A stretch of DNA of 23,861 nucleotides from an uncultured Acetatifactor sp. (GTDB taxonomy: Bacteria; Bacillota; Clostridia; Lachnospirales; Lachnospiraceae), in assembly GCA_910585615.1 (NCBI GenBank), contig CAJUFO010000069.1:1-23861 (forward strand), read 5' to 3'. Below are positions 8,175-16,236 of this stretch, piece by piece. Each line of letters begins with the position of its first letter. Within the stretch, counting starts at the first letter, position 1. Made by a program: the position numbers and the translations under genes. Below the pieces are notes generated by a model. It saw nothing but the letters and a program-made list of their open reading frames with translations, was not told the origin of the DNA and ran no database searches.

Positions 8175-9665
8175 ATGATTTACAATTTCAACTTAGGAAT
8201 CGGCTGGGCCAGCAGCGGCGTGGAGTATGCCCAGGCCTACAGGGCCAATGTCCTGCGCAAAGCCGGACTGGAGGCCAAGTTCGTCTTCACGGATATGTTT
8301 CCACGGGAGAATATCCAGCATATGACGGCCAACATCGGCTTCCTGGACTCGGAGGTAATCTGGCTGTACACTTTTTTCACGGACTGTAAGACTTCTCCAG
8401 TGACTTATACCCTGAAGCAGCTGGAAGCTACCTTCGGGGGAAAGGAATTCACCTTTACCAGGGAGGGGAAGACTGTGAAGTATGTCTTCCCGGGAACAAA
8501 TGTCTATTACACCGTGTACATGGCGGATGAGAGCAGCGACTGGGTGCACAGGGTGGAGATGGTGTCCAGGGGATGCCTGGTGCGGAAGGACTATTTCACC
8601 TACTGCAGAATCTACTCGGAATACTATGCGCCCCTGGACAAGCAGGCCCATCTGTACCAGCGCAGGTTCTTCAACGAGGACGGCTCCATCGCCTACGAGG
8701 AAATCACGGACGGGGACATAGTGATGTACCGCTTCCCGGATAAGCTGATCTGCTCCAAGGAGGAGCTGGTGGGCTATATGGTGTCCAGGCTGAATTTGAC
8801 GGAAAAGGACGTGGTGATCATCGACAGGACCACGGGCGTAGGGCAGGCCATCCTGCAGAATGCCGCTCCGGCCCGGATCGGCTTCCCCATCCATGCGGAT
8901 CATTTCAGCGAAGGGAGCACGGATGCGGACTATATCCTCTGGAACAATTACTATGAGTACGCCTTCGCGCAGAACCGCCATGTTTCGTTCTATATCGCGT
9001 CGACAGATGAGCAGAACCGCCTGGTGAAGTCCCAGTTCAGGAAATACATGGGAGTGGCCCCCAAAGTGGTGACCATTCCCGTAGGGAGCCTGGACGAGCT
9101 GAAATACCCTGAGGGAGAGCGGCGCAGGCATTCCCTGATCACGGCTTCCAGACTGGCCAGCGAGAAGCATGTGGACTGGGTGGTGGAGGCGGTGGCCCTG
9201 GCCAGGCAGAAGGTGCCGGACGTGACGCTGGACATCTACGGAAAGGGCGGGGAGGAGGATTCCCTGAGGAAGCTGATAGACAGGCTGGGATGCGGGGAAT
9301 ATGTGCGCCTGCGGGGCCAGCAGAACCTGGAGAACGTCTACCGGGACTATGAGGCCTATGTGGCGGGCTCTACCAGCGAGGGCTTCGGGCTTACCCTGAT
9401 GGAGGCGGTAGGATCCGGCCTGCCAATCATCGGCTTCGATGTCCGGTACGGGAACCAGACCTTCATCGACAACGGGAAGAACGGATACAAGATTCCGGTG
9501 CACGACCGGATGGAGAAAAGGGAGCGGGTGAAGAAGCTGGCGGACCGAATCGTAAAGCTGTTCACAAAGGCGGACATGGAGAAGTTCCATGAGCATTCTT
9601 ATAAAAAGGCGCAGAATTATCTTACAGTAGAGGTGGAGAAGAGATGGGTGGATTTGCTAAGCTAG
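8175..9665 (+). CDS. gtfA: SRRP O-GlcNAc transferase catalytic subunit GtfA (copy 1)
   Basis: A 496-residue GT4 (GT-B fold) enzyme. The N-terminal part carries the beta-rich add-on domain typical of GtfA (about residues 40-200). The C-terminal Rossmann half has SRLASEKHVDWVVEAV (nucleotide-sugar-binding Arg/Lys), LDIYGKG, and the E-x7-E motif EGFGLTLME (E402, E410). GtfA with GtfB transfers GlcNAc from UDP-GlcNAc to Ser/Thr of the serine-rich repeats in the cytosol. The ATG at 8175 has GGAGG 8 bases upstream. The 3' end overlaps gtfB by 22 bases. Catalytic residues look intact. Confidence 0.92.
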   Translation: MIYNFNLGIGWASSGVEYAQAYRANVLRKAGLEAKFVFTDMFPRENIQHMTANIGFLDSEVIWLYTFFTDCKTSPVTYTLKQLEATFGGKEFTFTREGKTVKYVFPGTNVYYTVYMADESSDWVHRVEMVSRGCLVRKDYFTYCRIYSEYYAPLDKQAHLYQRRFFNEDGSIAYEEITDGDIVMYRFPDKLICSKEELVGYMVSRLNLTEKDVVIIDRTTGVGQAILQNAAPARIGFPIHADHFSEGSTDADYILWNNYYEYAFAQNRHVSFYIASTDEQNRLVKSQFRKYMGVAPKVVTIPVGSLDELKYPEGERRRHSLITASRLASEKHVDWVVEAVALARQKVPDVTLDIYGKGGEEDSLRKLIDRLGCGEYVRLRGQQNLENVYRDYEAYVAGSTSEGFGLTLMEAVGSGLPIIGFDVRYGNQTFIDNGKNGYKIPVHDRMEKRERVKKLADRIVKLFTKADMEKFHEHSYKKAQNYLTVEVEKRWVDLLS

Positions 9666-10993
9666 ATATGGTATTGCTGTTCGATTCCTATTCCCAGGAC
9701 AGCCAGAATCTGTATACTTCGTTCCGAAGGGCGGGCTACGAGTGTCCCGCGGCGGTGATTGAGGATGACGGTTTCCTGCCGGAGGGCGTGACATCGGTGT
9801 ACGGATTCTTCCTGGGGAACTTTCAGGGCGAGAAGGGTGTGCCCGGAAAACCGAGATATTTCAATCAGATTCCCGTTCCGGAATACTGGGAGATCAGCGG
9901 GAACAACAGCCTGGGGAAGGTGCACGATCTGTCCCGGGAGCGGGCACGGATTTTCTATGCGGAGCCCAAGCACAGGCGGCTGGTGAAGGTGGTGGACTGG
10001 TATGACGAAAGGGGAGTGGTGCGGGTCAGCGACCACTATAACCGCTACGGGGCATTGTACGCCAGGACTACCTTCAACGCAAAGGGGCAGAAGGTGAACA
10101 AGTCCTATTTCTCTGCCGCAGGCAGAGAGATTATCGTGGAGAATTATGTCACCCATGACATTATCTTGAACGATGGGGACGCGGTGCGCTTTTTCCCGGG
10201 CAAGACAGAGTTTGTATGTTTCTTTATGGAGAAGGCGGGCCTGGAGAAAGCCAGGGTCTTCTTCAATTCCCTGTCCACGCCCTTCTTCGTGTCCAACAGG
10301 CTTTCGGGCAGGGAGAAGAAGGATATCCTGTTCTGGCAGGAGCCTGTGCGGGATGAGATTCCCGGGAACATGCAGATGATTCTGAAGGGACAGGCAGGCT
10401 TCACGGAGCGGATCATGGTACAAAAGAGGCAGTCTTACGACAGGCTGCTGGAGCTGGGGGCTTCGGCGGATATGGTGAAGCGCCTGGGGTATATCTATCC
10501 CTTTGAAAAGGAGAACGGGCATAAGCCGGAAGCCCTGATCTGTACCAATTCCGACAGGATAGAGCACTGTGAGGAGCTGATCAGGGCCCTTCCTAAGATG
10601 CACTTCCATATCGCTGCGATTACGGAGATGTCTTCCAAACTCATGGCAATGGGCGCCTATGAGAATGTGAGCCTGTATCCCGGAGTGAAGATGGATTTGC
10701 TGGCGGATTTGTTTGCGGGATGCGACTATTACCTTGACGTGAATCATGAATCGGAAATCGTCTCCGCGGTGAGGAGGGCTTTCCTGCATAATCACCTGAT
10801 CTTCGGATTCCGGGAGACCCTCCATGAGCGGGAGTATATGGCCGGAGAGCACATCTTCCCGGCGGCTTCGGCAGATCGGATGATAGAGGAGATTCGCAGG
10901 GCCATGGCGGACGGGGATGTCCTGGAGGCCGAGCTGAAGCGGCAGAGGGAAGCGGCCTTCGCGGAGCCGGTGGAGAGTTATCGGAGCTTTTGA
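9644..10993 (+). CDS. gtfB: GtfB, chaperone-like partner of GtfA (copy 1)
   Basis: A 449-residue protein with the GtfB-type N-terminus (LLFDSYSQDSQNLYTSFRRAGY, then IEDDGFLPEGVTSVYGFF). GtfB shares the GT-B fold and binds the acceptor polypeptide but lacks E-x7-E; none is seen here either. It stabilises GtfA and recognises unmodified and GlcNAc-modified repeats. ATG 9644 has GGAG about 8 bases before it and overlaps gtfA; ATG 9668 gives an N-terminus closer to the family norm but lacks a well-placed RBS, so the start is uncertain by 8 codons. The last 15 codons and stop form the first copy of a 60-bp tandem repeat. Confidence 0.88.
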   Translation: MGGFAKLDMVLLFDSYSQDSQNLYTSFRRAGYECPAAVIEDDGFLPEGVTSVYGFFLGNFQGEKGVPGKPRYFNQIPVPEYWEISGNNSLGKVHDLSRERARIFYAEPKHRRLVKVVDWYDERGVVRVSDHYNRYGALYARTTFNAKGQKVNKSYFSAAGREIIVENYVTHDIILNDGDAVRFFPGKTEFVCFFMEKAGLEKARVFFNSLSTPFFVSNRLSGREKKDILFWQEPVRDEIPGNMQMILKGQAGFTERIMVQKRQSYDRLLELGASADMVKRLGYIYPFEKENGHKPEALICTNSDRIEHCEELIRALPKMHFHIAAITEMSSKLMAMGAYENVSLYPGVKMDLLADLFAGCDYYLDVNHESEIVSAVRRAFLHNHLIFGFRETLHEREYMAGEHIFPAASADRMIEEIRRAMADGDVLEAELKRQREAAFAEPVESYRSF

Positions 10994-11124
10994 CAGGAGG
11001 GCTTGAGGGAAGCGGCCTTCGCGGAGCCGGTGGAGAGCTGTCGGAGCTTTTGACGGGAGGGCTTGTAAGGAAGCGGCCTTCGCGGAGCCGGCGGAGAGCT
11101 GTCGGAGTTTCAGAAGGGGATGCT
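10945..11124 (+). repeat. Three tandem copies of a 60-bp unit spanning the gtfB 3' end
   Basis: Unit 1 (about 10945-11004) codes for the last residues of GtfB (REAAFAEPVESYRSF) and its TGA. Unit 2 (11005-11064) is nearly identical and, at a 60-base period, stays in the gtfB frame with the same TGA. Unit 3 (11065 to about 11124) is shifted by one base and more diverged, and has lost the TGA. Units 1 and 2 also carry GGAGGGCTTG, an RBS-like block followed by a TTG codon. The array fills the gap between gtfB and the second gtfB-like gene and looks like duplication by slippage or unequal recombination. Confidence 0.92.
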
Positions 11125-11144
11125 TGAGGAGGGGGAGAGCGCAG

Positions 11145-12428
11145 ATGCTGGTTGTGGACAGGCTTACGGAGGATGTAAGGAGGCTGCGGGAAGAGGCGGG
11201 AGGCATTCTGGAAGGCGGAATCTGCCTGCTGGGGGATGATGGGTTCCTGCCCGCGGGGATATCATCGCCCTACAGATATTTCATCGATAGGGCAAACGGC
11301 GGCGTTCCGGCGGAAAGGGAGCTGTTCTTTGATTTCATCGAGGTGCCGGAGTTCTGGGAAATCCGTGCGGACGGGAACCGGGGAGCAGTCTACGACATGG
11401 GCCGGAGGAAGGCGGATATCTATTTTACAGAGCCTGTGGAGAAACGGAATGTGCAGCGGGTGGAATGGCACATGGAAAACGGGCGGACATACAAAATAGA
11501 TTATTACGACAGATACGGCCTGCATTATGCCACCGCCTTTCTGGGTGCGGAGGGAAAGGTGGAGTCCAGGTCGTACTATTCCAAGCGGCACCAGGAGGTA
11601 GTGGTGGAGCAGCCCCAAAACGATACGGTGACCTTGCTCCATGAGGGCGCGGTGGAGGCCGTTTTTCCCTCCTACGGGCAATTCCTGGCCTATTATATGA
11701 AGACTAAGATGGCAGACAATGTGGAGACGACGACACCGGATGGCGAGAGGCATGTGCTGTGGCTGCAGGACAGGGAGTCCCCTGGCATCTGGAAGCCGGA
11801 GACGGGAAGGACGGATATCTGGGACTGCATCCTGTTCCGGCAGCGGGAGGCTCTGGAGCAGTACAGGGCCGCAGGAGGGAAAGGGGGAAGGATGTTCTAC
11901 GGTGTGCCCCGGGACTACAGAAGGAATCGGGCCAGGGGCGAGGCGCTGGTGCTGACTGCCTCCGATCAGCTGGAGGGTGTGGAATACCTGGCGGAGGAGC
12001 TGCCGGAGGTACGGTTCCACATCGCTGCCAATACCCAGGTATCGGAGAAGCTCTGGAGCCTGACGGCCAGGGAGAACATCATGGTCTATCCCCAGATCGG
12101 CGCTCGGGAGCTGGAGGATTTGTGGGAGCGCTGCGACTTTTATTTGGATATCAATCATTACCGGGAGGTATTCGATGCCATCCCCCAGGCCCATGGACGG
12201 AATCTGGCCATCCTGGGATTTGAGGACACGCTGCACGGAAGAGAACTGACGGCGGAGGAAGGAACCTTCCCGGCCCGGGATTATGAGGGGATGGCCCAGG
12301 CGCTGGGGGATTTCGTAGGGTATCCTGAGGCTGTGGGGGCGTTTTTGAGGAGGCAGCAGGAGAAGAAGCGGCAGAACTGGGAGGGGCTGCTGGAGAGGCT
12401 GGCGCCGGGAAAGAATGGGGGAACGTAA
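11145..12428 (+). CDS. Second GtfB-like protein (paralogue of GtfB)
   Basis: A 427-residue protein from ATG 11145, which has GAGGAGGGGG 10-20 bases upstream; an in-frame TTG at 11124 lies within that RBS region and is less likely. It aligns with GtfB along its length: DDGFLPAGISSPYRYF matches DDGFLPEGVTSVYGFF, VPEFWEIRADGNRGAVYDMGRRKADIYFTEP matches the equivalent block in copy 1, and CDFYLDINHYREVFDAI matches CDYYLDVNHESEIVSAV. No E-x7-E is seen, as for GtfB. The stop codon is immediately followed by the ATG of the second gtfA-like gene, so the two are probably a matched chaperone/catalytic pair. Divergence from copy 1 is high, so this is not a recent duplicate. Confidence 0.85.
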   Translation: MLVVDRLTEDVRRLREEAGGILEGGICLLGDDGFLPAGISSPYRYFIDRANGGVPAERELFFDFIEVPEFWEIRADGNRGAVYDMGRRKADIYFTEPVEKRNVQRVEWHMENGRTYKIDYYDRYGLHYATAFLGAEGKVESRSYYSKRHQEVVVEQPQNDTVTLLHEGAVEAVFPSYGQFLAYYMKTKMADNVETTTPDGERHVLWLQDRESPGIWKPETGRTDIWDCILFRQREALEQYRAAGGKGGRMFYGVPRDYRRNRARGEALVLTASDQLEGVEYLAEELPEVRFHIAANTQVSEKLWSLTARENIMVYPQIGARELEDLWERCDFYLDINHYREVFDAIPQAHGRNLAILGFEDTLHGRELTAEEGTFPARDYEGMAQALGDFVGYPEAVGAFLRRQQEKKRQNWEGLLERLAPGKNGGT

Positions 12429-13967
12429 ATGTCAATCTACATATTCAGTCTGCTGGTGGGCTATATGCCGAACGGAGTGGATAATGCCCAGGGATACCGG
12501 GCCAGGATGCTGCGTGAGATGGGGTATCCTGCCACACATATCTTTACGAAGCTGCCTACAAGGCGCTATGTGAACCGCTATAGGAAGGCCGGCATCCATG
12601 TGGATGAAATGCTCAGCCTCCACCAGATTTTTACGGACAACAGGACGCTGGAGCTGACGGGCAGGGCAGAGGAAAAGCTGGAGGAGCTGAGGAGGAGCCT
12701 GGGGTATACGGAGCTGCGGCGGGAGGAGAGGGAAATCCAGCTGTTTCGGGACGGCGCCAGGATAGTGGCGCTTCTGCTGGAGCAGGACAGCCCGGCGTAT
12801 TTCTACGGAATCCATTATTACAGCCAGGGGAAGCTGGTGCGCACGGAATATTATACGGACGGGCTGGCTTATGTGGATTATTATGTGACGGATGTGTCGG
12901 AAAAAGGCGCCTTTGCCAGGCTGGCGAGACGCAGCTTCCTCAACAGGGACGGAGCTGTGGCCTATGAGCAGCTCTTCGATGGAGAGAGGGAATGGTATGT
13001 CTTTCCGGAGGGGAGGCTGTGCACAAAATCGGAATTCATCGGGGAAGGCGTGAAAGCCCTGGGCCTGACGGAGCGGGACACGGTCATCGTGGATCGTTCC
13101 TCCCAGCTGGACTTCGTGCAGCCGCTGTTCCGGTTCGGCAGGAGGGCCAGGTTCATCGCGGTGCTCCACTCCGGGCATTTTTTCGAAAAAGGCGAAGACC
13201 CGCGGACTGTATATCTGAATTACGAGTATTATTATTGGTTCAAATACACGGCTCTGATTGATACCATGGTGGTGTCCACCCAGGAGCAGAAGGAGGAGCT
13301 GACGGAAAAACTGCGGGAATATGGCTGCAGGGTGCCGGACATAGCGGTGATACCGGCAGGCGGGCTTGACAGGCTGCGGTATCCGGAGGGAGAGAGGCGG
13401 CCTGGTTCCATTCTGTCCGTCTCCCGGATGGATCCCAGGAAGAAGATTGAATGGATCGTCCGCAGCGTAATCAGGGCACATGACCAGAATCCGGGGATTT
13501 CCCTGGACATCTATGGGCGCGGCGAAGCGGATTATACAGAATATCTGCAGCGGCTGGTGGAGGAGCATGGCGCCCGGGATTATATCCGCTTCATGGGGAG
13601 GCGGGATGTGACGGAGGTCTATAAAAGCTATGAGGTATTCATAACGGCATCGCTGTGGGAGACCCTGGGGCTGTCGGTCATGGAGGCCGTGGGCTCCGGC
13701 GCGGCGGTGATAGGGCTGGATGTGAAGTACGGGAACAGGGTGTTCGTCCGTCCCGATCGGAACGGATATCTGGTGGATTTTGACGTGAGGTATGTGGATG
13801 GGGACGATGAACCGCTGATTGCGGACATGGCCCGGAGAATCGTGGATATCTTTCAGGACAGGAAACGGCTGGAGGGTTTCCACCGGGAATCCTATGAGGT
13901 TGCAGGCGGGTTCCTGCAGGGGGGTGTGGCGGAGATGTGGAGGGGATTATTAGGGGAAGATGAATAA
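12429..13967 (+). CDS. Second GtfA-like glycosyltransferase (paralogue of GtfA)
   Basis: A 512-residue GT4-type enzyme starting on the base after the preceding stop, with GGGGGA about 6 bases upstream. The N-terminus (YIFSLLVGYMPNGVDNAQGYRARMLREMGYPATHIFT) parallels GtfA (NFNLGIGWASSGVEYAQAYRANVLRKAGLEAKFVFT). The same beta-rich add-on domain follows, then VSRMDPRKKIEWIV, LDIYGRG and an intact E-x7-E (ETLGLSVME, E411 and E419). It is probably an active transferase working with the adjacent GtfB-like protein on the SRRP, either for GlcNAc at other sites or for another sugar. The donor cannot be read from sequence. It overlaps the next gene by 8 bases. Confidence 0.87.
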   Translation: MSIYIFSLLVGYMPNGVDNAQGYRARMLREMGYPATHIFTKLPTRRYVNRYRKAGIHVDEMLSLHQIFTDNRTLELTGRAEEKLEELRRSLGYTELRREEREIQLFRDGARIVALLLEQDSPAYFYGIHYYSQGKLVRTEYYTDGLAYVDYYVTDVSEKGAFARLARRSFLNRDGAVAYEQLFDGEREWYVFPEGRLCTKSEFIGEGVKALGLTERDTVIVDRSSQLDFVQPLFRFGRRARFIAVLHSGHFFEKGEDPRTVYLNYEYYYWFKYTALIDTMVVSTQEQKEELTEKLREYGCRVPDIAVIPAGGLDRLRYPEGERRPGSILSVSRMDPRKKIEWIVRSVIRAHDQNPGISLDIYGRGEADYTEYLQRLVEEHGARDYIRFMGRRDVTEVYKSYEVFITASLWETLGLSVMEAVGSGAAVIGLDVKYGNRVFVRPDRNGYLVDFDVRYVDGDDEPLIADMARRIVDIFQDRKRLEGFHRESYEVAGGFLQGGVAEMWRGLLGEDE

Positions 13968-16128
13968 TTATATTACACGAATCAATGGACTGTCATTGGA
14001 GAATGAATCACAATACATACAGTGCATGGTTATGGAAATAGCCCATCAACTGGGATTCAGGGAGATGGGAATCTATCGATATAATGGGGAGCATGAGAGC
14101 GCTGAGAGCCGTAGCGGCAGGCTTGACGGAATCATTGCCGGAATGAATCATGGGGACATTGTGATATGCCAGTTTCCTACAGGGAATGGGATGAAGTTCG
14201 ACTCTGATTTGATAAAGCGCATAAAAGCATATAAAGGGCGCATAGCTATTTTTATATATGATATAAAAGGCATCATTCAGGAGGACAGATATATCCGGAG
14301 AGAAGTGGCGGCATTATATAATCAGGCAGAGGTGCTGATTGTCCCGTCCTTAGCAATGCAGCAATTGCTACAGGAAAATGGCATAAAAAAAGGGATGAAA
14401 TTCGTGGTTCATGAAATGTGGGATTGTACCACAGAGAAATGTACCTCTAATATACCGGAATATAAAAAGGAAATTCACTTTACCGACTGCAAGGGATTAG
14501 AGGGAATAAAGGAATGGAAGCATGAAACAGTATTGAAAATCTACGATGATTCTATTGATACGAAAGGCTTGCGAAATGTTTTGAATATGGGGAAAAAGGC
14601 ACCAGAGGAGCTAACGGCTGAGTTAGCAAAGGGTGGATTTGGACTGGTATGGCATCAGGATGGATATGACCGTCGAAATCTGGAATACAGTGCCGCCTTA
14701 TCGACCTCGAGATATATTTCGGCTGGAATTCCGGTCATTGTGCCAAGAGGAATCTTAAGCCAGAGGGCTATAGAGGAAAATCACTTAGGATTCGCTGTGG
14801 ATTCACTGGAGGAGGCAGACTTGGCAATCGGAAGGATGGAAAGGGCGGAATATCAAGAATACCTCTGGTCAGTGGAACAATTCGCGCCTGTTTTGAAGGG
14901 TGGATATTACACGAAAAAGTGTTTGATAGATACGATGCAGGCATTTTACACAAAAGGTGCGGACAGGCTTTCGATACCTTCGAGAGTCAATGACTTGGAT
15001 GACTATAGATTTGCCGCTGTGGCGATGAATGCTTCATATGGAGGAAATTTTGGACTGTCATGGACTTTTGAGGGACAGCCGGATGGCTTTCTGATATATG
15101 ACGTATCTGGAAAGCTGGTGGGTGATATAAGGAATATATCCCAGCATTATTTCTTGGTAAAAGGATATCGTTCGGGTGGATTTATCATAAAGGCATACCT
15201 TGAGACATGGAAGGGAAAATTGGTTGTGGCAGCATCTGATTCGGTGTCTCCAAAGACAAGACGATATGCCATGCCAAAGGTCAGCCTGATTATTCCCGCT
15301 TACAATGCAGAAGACTATATCTACAGAAGTATTGACACTGCATTGGCACAGTCATTCTCTGATTTGGAAATTATCGTTGTAGATGACGGAAGTACGGATC
15401 GTACGCCGGAGATAATAGACTGGTATGCGGAACAGTATACGAATATCGTGGCGGTACATCAGAAAAATAAAGGGCCTTCAGGAGCGAGGAATAGCGGCAT
15501 AATTCGTGCAAATGGAGATTATATCTGCTTTTTGGACAGCGATGACATGCTTCTGCCTGATATGGTGGCAGGATTATACGACTCTATAAAGAAGACAGAT
15601 TGTGATATTGCGATAACATCCGCATATCAAATCAATCAGGATGGACATGAGATTTTTGTGCGTTATGATATAGAAGATGATACAGAGATGGATATCCAGG
15701 ACTTTTTCAAGGAATACTACATAAAAGAATGCGGTTATGGTGTGGTCGTTTGGAATAAGCTGTATCGAGCCTCTCTTGTAAAAGCACATCTGTTTCCCGG
15801 TCTTACGGTGGAAGACGAAGCATGGACTCCTTATATCCTATCTTATGCGGACAGAATTTGTTATATTGATGGACGCTCTTATGAATATGACAGAACAATT
15901 CGGGACTTTACGCTTGTAGATAAAGCACAGAGCAAAACAAGGGAAGAGCAATTTAAGAACTACAGAGATTCTGTTATGTTTTATATAGAACATGGCAATA
16001 CGAAAAGGATAGGGATGCTGAAAAAGCTGGCACACAAGCGTCTGACCGAAAAAGCGAAAGTATTTGCCTATGCTGAATATGGAGAGCTTTGGAATCAGAT
16101 TGAGAAAATAAAATACAACCTGAATTGA
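13960..16128 (+). CDS. Gtf3-like / GT2 fusion glycosyltransferase for SRRP glycan extension
   Basis: A 722-residue protein of three parts. Residues 1 to about 335 resemble Gtf3 (GlyT, GtfC), which adds glucose to GlcNAc on SRRPs: NGLSLENESQYIQCMVMEIAHQLGF, IVICQFPTGNG, YIHDIKG-like YIYDI and the C-terminal ISAGIPVIVPRG. Residues about 340-435 form a beta-rich linker (GNFGLSWTFEGQPDGFLIYD), possibly Fn3-like. From residue 438 a GT2 (GT-A) domain begins: VSLIIPAYNAEDYIYRSI, IVVDDGSTDRT, GPSGARNSG and the DxD-type DSDD (D526-D529). Gtf3 and GT2 are separate genes in streptococci, so this joins steps two and three. Base composition is far more AT-rich than that of the neighbouring genes, suggesting separate acquisition. 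The start overlaps the previous gene by 8 bases behind GGGGAAG. Confidence 0.85.
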   Translation: MNNYITRINGLSLENESQYIQCMVMEIAHQLGFREMGIYRYNGEHESAESRSGRLDGIIAGMNHGDIVICQFPTGNGMKFDSDLIKRIKAYKGRIAIFIYDIKGIIQEDRYIRREVAALYNQAEVLIVPSLAMQQLLQENGIKKGMKFVVHEMWDCTTEKCTSNIPEYKKEIHFTDCKGLEGIKEWKHETVLKIYDDSIDTKGLRNVLNMGKKAPEELTAELAKGGFGLVWHQDGYDRRNLEYSAALSTSRYISAGIPVIVPRGILSQRAIEENHLGFAVDSLEEADLAIGRMERAEYQEYLWSVEQFAPVLKGGYYTKKCLIDTMQAFYTKGADRLSIPSRVNDLDDYRFAAVAMNASYGGNFGLSWTFEGQPDGFLIYDVSGKLVGDIRNISQHYFLVKGYRSGGFIIKAYLETWKGKLVVAASDSVSPKTRRYAMPKVSLIIPAYNAEDYIYRSIDTALAQSFSDLEIIVVDDGSTDRTPEIIDWYAEQYTNIVAVHQKNKGPSGARNSGIIRANGDYICFLDSDDMLLPDMVAGLYDSIKKTDCDIAITSAYQINQDGHEIFVRYDIEDDTEMDIQDFFKEYYIKECGYGVVVWNKLYRASLVKAHLFPGLTVEDEAWTPYILSYADRICYIDGRSYEYDRTIRDFTLVDKAQSKTREEQFKNYRDSVMFYIEHGNTKRIGMLKKLAHKRLTEKAKVFAYAEYGELWNQIEKIKYNLN

Positions 16129-16153
16129 AATGCACGCGTGATGATGCTATAAT
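16125..16153 (+). promoter_or_regulatory. Near-consensus sigma-A promoter with extended -10
   Basis: TTGAAA at 16125-16130, a 17-base spacer, and TATAAT at 16148-16153 preceded by TG at 16145-16146 (extended -10). The -35 box overlaps the TGA stop of the Gtf3/GT2 fusion. Transcription should begin near 16160, one or two bases before a stable hairpin. It would drive the acyltransferase and probably the GT-C-like gene as a unit separate from the export operon. Confidence 0.8.
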
Positions 16154-16162
16154 GGTGCAATA

Positions 16163-16227
16163 GCGGACAGGGAATCCACCTGTCCGCCGAGTTCAGGAAA
16201 GGGAAGCCAGGCGGCATCACGCTTGGC
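16163..16227 (+). promoter_or_regulatory. Two hairpins in the leader of the acyltransferase mRNA
   Basis: GCGGACAGG (16163-16171) pairs perfectly with CCTGTCCGC (16179-16187) around a 7-base loop. GCCAGGCG (16206-16213) pairs with CGCTTGGC (16220-16227) with one G-U pair. The first lies at the predicted 5' end of the transcript and could protect it. The second falls between a purine-rich possible RBS (AGGAAAGGGAAG, about 16195-16206) and the ATG at 16237; folding would shorten that distance. There is no T-run, so this is not a classical terminator. Confidence 0.5.
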
Positions 16228-16236
16228 AATGTTTAT

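Noticed and set aside
11124..11144. TTG start seven codons upstream of the second gtfB-like gene
   Set aside because: This segment is the purine-rich RBS itself, and ATG 11145 gives the N-terminus that aligns with GtfB.
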